A program made the position numbers and the translations under genes. A DNA stretch of 10,734 nt, taken from NCBI GenBank assembly GCA_035254305.1, contig DATFAS010000040.1:1-10734 (forward strand). Reading direction: 5' to 3'. Of this stretch, positions 5,762 to 10,734 are shown piece after piece. The notes beneath the pieces are model-generated. The model saw only the letters and a program-made list of their open reading frames with translations, was not told where the DNA came from and did no database searches. Position 1 is the first letter of the stretch. Every line of letters begins with the position of its first letter. Source of the DNA: DATFAS01 sp035254305. GTDB lineage: Bacteria; Bacillota; Bacilli; Aneurinibacillales; RAOX-1.

Positions 5762-6924
5762 TTTTTGCCCCCTTCATTGACTTGAATTAAACCAGTGCCG
5801 TTGATCCTTGAATCCACTATAATCTTGACCGGTATAGATGGGAATTTATTACTCCAGTTATCCTTCATTGTCTTCCAATCCTTCGGATATTTCCTATGAA
5901 TCTGCTCGCCAAAGCCAAAGACATCTGTTTTTAACTCATAAGCCTTCTTTAGAGCCCCTTGAATTTCTTCTTTAATGGCAGTTTCCTTTAATTTATTGAT
6001 TTTTGCTAATGTGTTAGGATTAATTTCGCTTTTGATGCAGGCGCCCTCTGCAAGGTTCCCGCGTTCTTTAATATGGACTTCAATAGAAATCTGATTGTTC
6101 CCTTTTTTTATATCTATTTTGGACTTTTCTTGATAAATTTCGAAAGAGATTTTTCCATCTTTATCATTCTTTCCAGCGTCAAGACAAGGGGTTACAATGA
6201 TCCCACTTTTCACTTTCCCTTTCACCCACTGCACACCCCGTGTCTCGATAGGAGAAAGATAAGAGATGAATTTGTCCTTGTTAAATACTGCTGATCCTAG
6301 TATTTGGTATTCTTGCTCGCCCTTTTGAGTTTTTATTATTTTTATCGTTGGGACAATTGGGCATTCTGTGCCATGTATTTCAAGTAAAAAATCGTTTAAG
6401 GTTACTATAGAAGTCTGCGAAGTTGATTTGTAGTTAGATTCTAAAGTGTTAGCCAATGCCATAGCGGGTAAGCTTTTTGTTTTTACGTCAGCATTAATCA
6501 CCGTTTCTGCACGCCCAGGAGTAACGAGGATATGGAAATTTCGCCGTTCTTCTGCATCTCGTATGAAGAATCCTAGGGCAGATAGAGCTCCTTTTTGGGC
6601 AACCTCTTCGCTTAATACCAATACCTTTGTATGAGACCAGAACAATTTACTTGGTGCAGATTGGGTAGCATTTCTTACCGCATCAAAAATGGTTTTCCCC
6701 TTAGAAGTAAAAACAAAATAACTATGGATCCCACTAGGAGCATTTTTGGCTAACGCCTCTGTATTGACTACTTGTGTACTCAATTGGAATTGATCACCAG
6801 ATTGGTCAATACCTGAAGCTAATACAAAGCTCAATGACTCGATTTCTCTTCGATTCCAACAACCAGAGAGCAGGATACAAATAAGAAGGATGAAGCTGAT
6901 TAAGAGGATTCGGCTCTTCTTCAC
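5758..6924 (-). CDS. Ger(x)C-family lipoprotein, C subunit of a spore germinant receptor
   Basis: The C subunit is a lipoprotein on the outer face of the spore inner membrane that joins the A and B subunits to sense nutrients. The 388-residue protein has a signal peptide and lipobox LSGC with the lipidated cysteine at C22, followed by the family-typical WNRREIE (23-29). Typical later patterns include the SHTKVLVLSEE segment near 97-107 and FFIRDAEERRNFHILV near 124-139. It starts at GTG (6924), with AAGGAAGAG 6 nt upstream, and overlaps the B subunit stop by 4 nt (GTGA). Length is normal for GerAC/GerKC/GerBC proteins. Which paralogue it is, and which germinant it serves, cannot be read from the sequence. 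Confidence 0.92.
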   Translation of the reverse strand: MKKSRILLISFILLICILLSGCWNRREIESLSFVLASGIDQSGDQFQLSTQVVNTEALAKNAPSGIHSYFVFTSKGKTIFDAVRNATQSAPSKLFWSHTKVLVLSEEVAQKGALSALGFFIRDAEERRNFHILVTPGRAETVINADVKTKSLPAMALANTLESNYKSTSQTSIVTLNDFLLEIHGTECPIVPTIKIIKTQKGEQEYQILGSAVFNKDKFISYLSPIETRGVQWVKGKVKSGIIVTPCLDAGKNDKDGKISFEIYQEKSKIDIKKGNNQISIEVHIKERGNLAEGACIKSEINPNTLAKINKLKETAIKEEIQGALKKAYELKTDVFGFGEQIHRKYPKDWKTMKDNWSNKFPSIPVKIIVDSRINGTGLIQVNEGGKK

Positions 6925-8024
6925 GTTAATCTCTTCCTTCTCGAAAAATAGGAGACTACAACTAAGAAACAGGGAATGATGTACTCAATTAATAAGGAAA
7001 TGGGGTTCCATTCCTTCATGGTGTAGTACTTAAGATCCGAAAGATTCTTGAAATCTTTATTGGCTAAGATAAGAACCGTTATGCCAAGGGGGAAAATCAA
7101 GCACTTAACATTTTTCAATCGGAAAAGCTGAGCAGTTCCAATTACGGTAACATATAAATAAATGCACATTTTGGTGTAGAGTAGACTGATCCATATGGCA
7201 ACCATAATGGCTTCTACACGTTCAAAAAAATTTGCGATCGATATCATTCTTACTAGGGAAAAAACAGGCAAAGTTAAATTCTTCGCTTCTTCTGCTCCAA
7301 ATGTACTAATTATGGCTAAAATTAAACCAAGAAGAATGAAGATGCTTATGATTTGAGCAAGCATACTATACCTTAGGACATTTTCTTTATCCTGAACATA
7401 GGGGTAAAGCATAGGCAAGAGGATAACTTCACCGAATAGGGATAAGGGTACAAGACTTCCTCGTACAACTGGTTTTATACCATCTTCTAGAATAGGGAGG
7501 ATTAGTTCTGGATGATAGGTTTTAACTAACAGGCATAAGATAACGACTAAAGAGATAAGAGAAATAGGCAATGTGATGGCATTCGTTCTTATAATTGCTT
7601 CCAATCCACGGAATACAGCAAATATAACAGCTACCATCACGTAAACGATGAATATGGAAACCGGGGTTTCAGGCATTAGTGCTGTATTGAGGACTTCGGC
7701 AAATTCTCGGACAATAACAGAAGCAATATTAAGAAAAAAATACAAATAAATAATAGAAAACAGTGCTCCTAGCCATTTTCCAAATATCGTTTCGAAGATC
7801 TGGATCAGTGTTTGATCTGGATACTTCCTACTGAGGACTACAAAAAGGTATGTAATGATCATTCCGCCAATACCAGATAGAATGGCCGATAACCATGCAT
7901 TCTTGGGATCTGGTGTAGACCAAGCTGTTGGTAAAAAGACGGTCATGACAGCTACCCGTATTGAAATAAGAATTAAGCCTAATTGTCTAGAGCTAATTAT
8001 TGGTAGATGGTTGGAAAGATTCAT
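6921..8024 (-). CDS. GerAB-family permease-like B subunit of a spore germinant receptor
   Basis: The B subunit belongs to the APC transporter superfamily and is thought to bind the germinant in the spore inner membrane. The 367-residue protein begins with the family-like ISSRQLGLILISIR segment (10-23) and shows about ten hydrophobic helices through to residues 344-360, ending in a basic tail. A conserved helix-breaking stretch, PLSLFGEVILLPMLYPYV, lies near 192-209. GAGGATG lies 7 nt before the ATG. Both ends overlap neighbours by 4 nt, with the A subunit upstream and the C subunit downstream. Length matches the family, and no damage is seen. Confidence 0.92.
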   Translation of the reverse strand: MNLSNHLPIISSRQLGLILISIRVAVMTVFLPTAWSTPDPKNAWLSAILSGIGGMIITYLFVVLSRKYPDQTLIQIFETIFGKWLGALFSIIYLYFFLNIASVIVREFAEVLNTALMPETPVSIFIVYVMVAVIFAVFRGLEAIIRTNAITLPISLISLVVILCLLVKTYHPELILPILEDGIKPVVRGSLVPLSLFGEVILLPMLYPYVQDKENVLRYSMLAQIISIFILLGLILAIISTFGAEEAKNLTLPVFSLVRMISIANFFERVEAIMVAIWISLLYTKMCIYLYVTVIGTAQLFRLKNVKCLIFPLGITVLILANKDFKNLSDLKYYTMKEWNPISLLIEYIIPCFLVVVSYFSRRKRLT

Positions 8025-9592
8025 TGTTCTTCATCCTCAATATCAAATTCATTTTTATTTTTAGGCTTGAATCCAAACTTAGATTTATTATTCCCAAGTT
8101 TAAATAATGGCGCACGAAATAGCGTATCCTTAAAATCCCCTTGTGTGAGGGGAGATAATGGTGATAAGTATGGTAGGCCAAACGACTTAATGGAAGTCAT
8201 GTAGGTTAATAAGGCCAGTAGTGCTACAGCAATTCCAGGGATTCCTAATAATGAGGCAAGTATCATTAAGGGAAAGCGCAGAAGTCTGATCGTAAGCCCT
8301 AAGCTGTAATTAGGTAGGGCGAAGGAGCAAATTCCTGTTAGAGAAACAACAATAATTTTAATGGGAGATACGATTCCTGCATCAACCGCAGCTTGTCCAA
8401 TAATGAGTGCACCCACAATACTAACAGCTTGGCCTGCTGCTTTGGGTAATCTTATGCCTGCCTCCCTTAATATTTCGAAGGTTATTTCCATGAGAAAGGC
8501 TTCAACCACAGCTGGAAATGGGACATTAGCTCTTGAACCGGCTATTCTTAAAGCTAATTGAGTGGGGATCATCTCCTGATGCATTGTTATAAGAGCTATA
8601 TAAAAGGCAGGGATCGTTAAGGTTAACATAGACGCAATAAAACGTAGCCAACGAATAAAGGTTGAAAAATAAAAATTTTGATAGTAGTCTCCGGGAGAGG
8701 TGAAAAATTGCATAAATATTGTAGGAACGATAAGAACCCAGGGAGTTCCATTACAAAATATAGCGATGCGCCCTTCCATTAACATAGCTGCTACCCGATC
8801 AGGCCGTTCGGTATGATCGAGCTGTGGAAATACGGAATAGGGATGATCAACGATCCATTCTTCTAAGTACCTGCTTTCTAAAATTCCTTCCATGTCAATA
8901 TTCTCTAGCCTGCTTTTGACTTCGGTCACAAGAGAAGGATCTGCTTTTTTATGCAAATAACTAATACAAATATCCGTTTTTGTTGTTTCCCCTATATTTA
9001 AGGAGAGAAATCTTAAGTTTTCGTTTTTAATTTTTCTACGAAGTAGAGATATGTTGTTTTTGAGATCCTCGGTGAAGGATTCTTTGGGGCCTCTTATGGT
9101 ATTTTCCACTGTTGGTTCTTCAATACTTCGAGTCTCCCACTTACTTGTTCCAATACAGATTGCCTGACTAACTCCATCGATAAGAAAAATCGTATTCCCT
9201 TGCAATATTTTTTCAATGACTTCCGATATGGAATGAGTCTTAGAAACGTCACCTACATCGATGAATTTAAATAAATAAAGGGAAAGAAGGTCATCATTCT
9301 TAGTAGGGGGATCGTTAAGATCTGAAAGAACAGTTTTCATCACTTGATTATTAATCATATTGGCATCCGTAAGATCATCGATATAAACAATACTAGCCCG
9401 GATATTTGTTTGATTCAGGAGAAAGCATCGGTAAATAATGTCTTTACTTTCCCCAAGTCTTGTTTGTAAAGCAGCCAAGGTTTCATCTATAGAATGTGGG
9501 ATCTTTGCAAGCTGGTTAGAATCATCATGGCGAGTATTGGATTCGATTAGATTACTTATTCTTACTTTTTTGTGAAAGAAATTTCGAAACAT
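8021..9592 (-). CDS. GerAA-family A subunit of a spore germinant receptor
   Basis: The A subunit is the largest receptor protein of the spore inner membrane (PF03323 family). The 523-residue protein has a hydrophilic N-terminal region (1-275) containing EEPTVENTIRGPKESF (158-173) and RPDRVAAMLMEGR (263-275), both family hallmarks. A membrane region of about four to six helices follows (about 284-465), including MIPTQLALRIAGSRANVPFP (341-360) and the ITFEILREAGIRLPKAAGQ stretch (370-388). It ends in a charged tail. The start is ATG, with AGGGGA 5 nt upstream. It is first in the A-B-C-D operon. Length and motifs are normal, suggesting a working receptor. Confidence 0.94.
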   Translation of the reverse strand: MFRNFFHKKVRISNLIESNTRHDDSNQLAKIPHSIDETLAALQTRLGESKDIIYRCFLLNQTNIRASIVYIDDLTDANMINNQVMKTVLSDLNDPPTKNDDLLSLYLFKFIDVGDVSKTHSISEVIEKILQGNTIFLIDGVSQAICIGTSKWETRSIEEPTVENTIRGPKESFTEDLKNNISLLRRKIKNENLRFLSLNIGETTKTDICISYLHKKADPSLVTEVKSRLENIDMEGILESRYLEEWIVDHPYSVFPQLDHTERPDRVAAMLMEGRIAIFCNGTPWVLIVPTIFMQFFTSPGDYYQNFYFSTFIRWLRFIASMLTLTIPAFYIALITMHQEMIPTQLALRIAGSRANVPFPAVVEAFLMEITFEILREAGIRLPKAAGQAVSIVGALIIGQAAVDAGIVSPIKIIVVSLTGICSFALPNYSLGLTIRLLRFPLMILASLLGIPGIAVALLALLTYMTSIKSFGLPYLSPLSPLTQGDFKDTLFRAPLFKLGNNKSKFGFKPKNKNEFDIEDEEQ

Positions 9593-9644
9593 AAGGGTCC
9601 CCTGGTCTGAAGAAATTTTAAATAAAAGCGTGAATGAAAAACAA

Positions 9645-9662
9645 AAGGGAAATATTCCCCTT
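9645..9662. repeat. 18-bp imperfect palindrome in the leader of the germination operon
   Basis: AAGGGAAATATTCCCCTT is self-complementary except for one A-C pair (9650 and 9657). It lies between the candidate sigma-G promoter and the A-subunit start, so it could be an operator or an RNA hairpin. No known regulator site is recognised. The rest of 9593-9826 holds the two divergent promoters and no gene. Confidence 0.4.
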
Positions 9663-9691
9663 ATTCCTCATTTTATATAGTAACCAATTGC

Positions 9692-9721
9692 TACAATGAT
9701 CATGAGGTAAGTTTGCCATGA
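9692..9721 (-). promoter_or_regulatory. Candidate sigma-G promoter of the germinant-receptor operon
   Basis: On the minus strand TCATG (9721-9717) and CATTGTA (9698-9692) are separated by 18 nt. The sigma-G pattern is roughly GnATR, 17-18 nt, CATnnTA, so the -10 fits and the -35 misses its first base. Germinant-receptor operons are made in the forespore under sigma-G, which makes this the expected class. Transcription would start near 9685, leaving a leader of about 90 nt. Confidence 0.4.
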
Positions 9722-9749
9722 ATGTTCATCCAATAAAAAAATATAGGAT

Positions 9750-9765
9750 AGTGATATGTGTCACA
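9750..9765 (+). promoter_or_regulatory. CRP/FNR-family binding site (AGTGA-N6-TCACA)
   Basis: AGTGATATGTGTCACA differs at one base from the TGTGA-N6-TCACA pattern used by Bacillus Fnr and CRP-like regulators. The centre (9757.5) is about 41-42 nt before the start predicted from the TAAAAT box at 9788-9793, which is class II activator spacing. A second perfect palindrome, ATATGTG-T-CACATAT (9754-9768), overlaps it. Oxygen-limited induction of the next gene is inferred. Confidence 0.6.
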
Positions 9766-9787
9766 TATGGTTTTTCACTATGATGGA

Positions 9788-9793
9788 TAAAAT
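9788..9793 (+). promoter_or_regulatory. Probable -10 box of the FNR-site promoter
   Basis: TAAAAT matches TATAAT at five of six bases and would start transcription near 9799-9800. The -35 region has no good TTGACA, as expected where an activator bound at -41.5 takes over that role. Confidence 0.5.
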
Positions 9794-9826
9794 AAAGATA
9801 GAAATCATGACACTCCAAGGAAAGGT

Positions 9827-10153
9827 TTGAGACACTTGGCTACAATCCGTATTGAAAAGAATGAATTACTGTTGGAAACAAGTCTTGATGATATTCAAAC
9901 GATCGTAGAAGAAGCCGTTAAAAATATTGACTTATATAAAGAGGAAATTACAGTCATTTATGAGAAGATGCCAAAGTTTGATTATAAATATTTTTGTTTT
10001 TATGCCTATTCCACTTATCATTTATTAGAGAAGGCATTGAATTTCAGCTGTGATGAAGTCGGCCACTTCCGCTTAATTGCACCTGAACCTTTTTACTACA
10101 GCTTTTTTGGAGTGATTGCAACGCTTTATCATGAGCACTGTGTAGCCAAATAA
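9827..10153 (+). CDS. Unrecognised small soluble protein behind an FNR-type site
   Basis: This 108-residue protein has no signal peptide and no membrane helix, and I do not recognise its family. It is acidic in its first half, with an E/D-rich amphipathic helix (about 16-42). The second half is aromatic, rich in Y and F (about 52-101), with cysteines at 57, 74 and 105 and histidines near 65, 80, 102 and 104. The TTG at 9827 has AAGG 6 nt upstream; the in-frame TTG at 9836 has AAAGGT 9 nt upstream and is equally likely, giving 105 residues. A dedicated promoter with an FNR-type site and a perfect terminator make it a monocistronic, probably anaerobically induced gene. Confidence 0.65.
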   Translation: MRHLATIRIEKNELLLETSLDDIQTIVEEAVKNIDLYKEEITVIYEKMPKFDYKYFCFYAYSTYHLLEKALNFSCDEVGHFRLIAPEPFYYSFFGVIATLYHEHCVAK

Positions 10154-10166
10154 TTTATGAATAATG

Positions 10167-10203
10167 AATGACCGATCGTGAACTACACGATCGGTCATTT
10201 TTA
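10167..10203 (+). terminator. Rho-independent terminator between convergent genes
   Basis: AATGACCGATCGTG (10167-10180) pairs perfectly with CACGATCGGTCATT (10186-10199) around a 5-nt loop, followed by a T run to 10203. It lies 13 nt after the FNR-site gene and 11 nt before the end of the convergent gene on the other strand, so it may serve both. Confidence 0.88.
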
Positions 10204-10210
10204 TTGCTAC

Positions 10211-10570
10211 CTATTCAAAATGAAATTCTCCGATTTTCTCAGCTTCCAGAAATTCTTCGATAGGCAAAAGAGCCGCTGCCTCAAGAATAGGGGGACGCGT
10301 GCTAATATATCCATCCTCCGATTCGGTCAAAATGGGAGTGCCAATTAGAGTTTTAATATAAGAAAGGCCCCATAAGAGAGAAGGATCCTTAATTTCATGT
10401 GTAGGAACTTTCCCCTTCATATTAAAAACATCCTCATAGCCCATGAAAGATAACACGATAACATACTGTAGTTTCTGGTTATCTGTTATAGTAAAAACTC
10501 TTCGATAACCATGTGGAACATGACCGTTTGGTAGCCATTTCACTACCAAGGATGGGTTAGACACGACCAA
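10211..10570 (-). CDS. Unrecognised small protein coupled to a DUF2249 gene
   Basis: This protein has up to 119 residues and no obvious signal peptide or membrane helix; I do not recognise it. It has a basic, aromatic N-terminal part (WLPNGHVPHGYRR, about 12-24) and an acidic C-terminal part (LPIEEFLEAEKIGEFHFE, 102-119), with no cysteines. Possible starts are TTG at 10570 or GTG at 10564; either overlaps the stop of the DUF2249 frame (14 or 8 nt), and neither has a clear ribosome binding site, so translation is probably coupled to the upstream gene. The overlap suggests the two proteins act together, in a setting that looks tied to nitrogen-oxide respiration. Confidence 0.6.
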   Translation of the reverse strand: MVVSNPSLVVKWLPNGHVPHGYRRVFTITDNQKLQYVIVLSFMGYEDVFNMKGKVPTHEIKDPSLLWGLSYIKTLIGTPILTESEDGYISTRPPILEAAALLPIEEFLEAEKIGEFHFE

Positions 10571-10734
10571 TTTTTACCCGGAAGGTTTCCGGTCCTTGTT
10601 CGATGTAATCCCATGTGAATTGACCAGGGCGTTCAATTTGGAACTGAAAGCTTAGTGGTCTTGGGTCATGATCATTGATCAGGAGCATAGCCTCACCTGG
10701 GCTTAGGGTATCAAAGGTTTCAAAAATAACTTTA
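10557..10734 (-). CDS. DUF2249-domain protein, C-terminal part (5' end outside window)
   Basis: The frame is open to the right edge and ends at TAA (10557-10559), giving 58 visible residues. These carry the DUF2249 pattern: an F-x-x-L-x-PGE-x-x-L-x-NDHDP-x-PL core (NDHDPRPL, visible residues 20-27), a short F-x-x-ERPGQFTW segment (33-41), and GPETFRVKI-GR near the end. The domain's function is not settled; it occurs alone or fused to hemerythrin-like and DUF438-type modules. The ending of the frame suggests a compact protein or a C-terminal domain of a longer one. It overlaps and probably drives translation of the next small gene. Confidence 0.78.
   Translation of the reverse strand, partial: KVIFETFDTLSPGEAMLLINDHDPRPLSFQFQIERPGQFTWDYIEQGPETFRVKIGRV

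Noticed and set aside
8007..8561. Plus-strand frames inside the germination operon
   Set aside because: They run opposite clearly coding gerA/gerB sequence and have no recognisable protein features.

Overview
The window looks like part of the chromosome of a low-GC, endospore-forming Gram-positive denitrifier of the Bacillaceae type. The basis is the AT-rich sequence, purine-rich Shine-Dalgarno sites, TTG and GTG starts, a complete GerA-family spore germinant-receptor operon, a CtaA-type heme A synthase, and a nitrous oxide reductase (nos) maturation cluster in which the nosD, nosL, nosY and nosF products resemble those of clade II (Gram-positive) clusters. No species can be named from sequence alone.

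Region 1 (1-4432, + strand) is the 3' part of a nos cluster. It opens with the end of a polytopic membrane protein that I take to be NosB. A hairpin terminator overlaps its stop codon. Next is a small free-standing gene (510-785) encoding only the winged-helix DNA-binding half of a Fur-family regulator, closed by a second strong terminator. Then comes the tight cassette nosD-nosL-nosY-nosF (949-4432): the periplasmic beta-helix protein, the copper lipoprotein, and the ABC permease and ATPase that together supply and assemble the copper centres of NosZ. NosL carries an unusual methionine-rich repeated tail. A 53-nt element (46 of 53 positions identical) occurs twice, once before the Fur-like gene and once before nosD. 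It contains a GACA-N6-TGTC dyad and looks like a duplicated promoter or operator.

Region 2 (4433-5550) is a monocistronic ctaA (heme A synthase) with its own AT-rich promoter region and a good terminator. It converges on region 3.

Region 3 (5549-9592, - strand) is a four-gene germinant-receptor operon of A, B and C subunits plus a 70-residue two-helix D-type subunit. All three junctions overlap by 4 nt (ATGA, GTGA, ATGA). A candidate sigma-G-type promoter lies upstream.

Region 4 (9593-10734) starts with a divergent promoter region holding a CRP/FNR-type dyad, placed as a class II activator site in front of an unrecognised 108-residue gene. Converging on that gene from the right edge are an unrecognised 119-residue gene and, overlapping its start, the C-terminal end of a DUF2249 protein. 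The flanks therefore look tied to anaerobic nitrogen-oxide respiration, with the sporulation-linked ger operon placed between them.

The least explained parts are the half-size Fur-like protein, the duplicated element around it, and the FNR-site gene with its DUF2249-linked neighbours.
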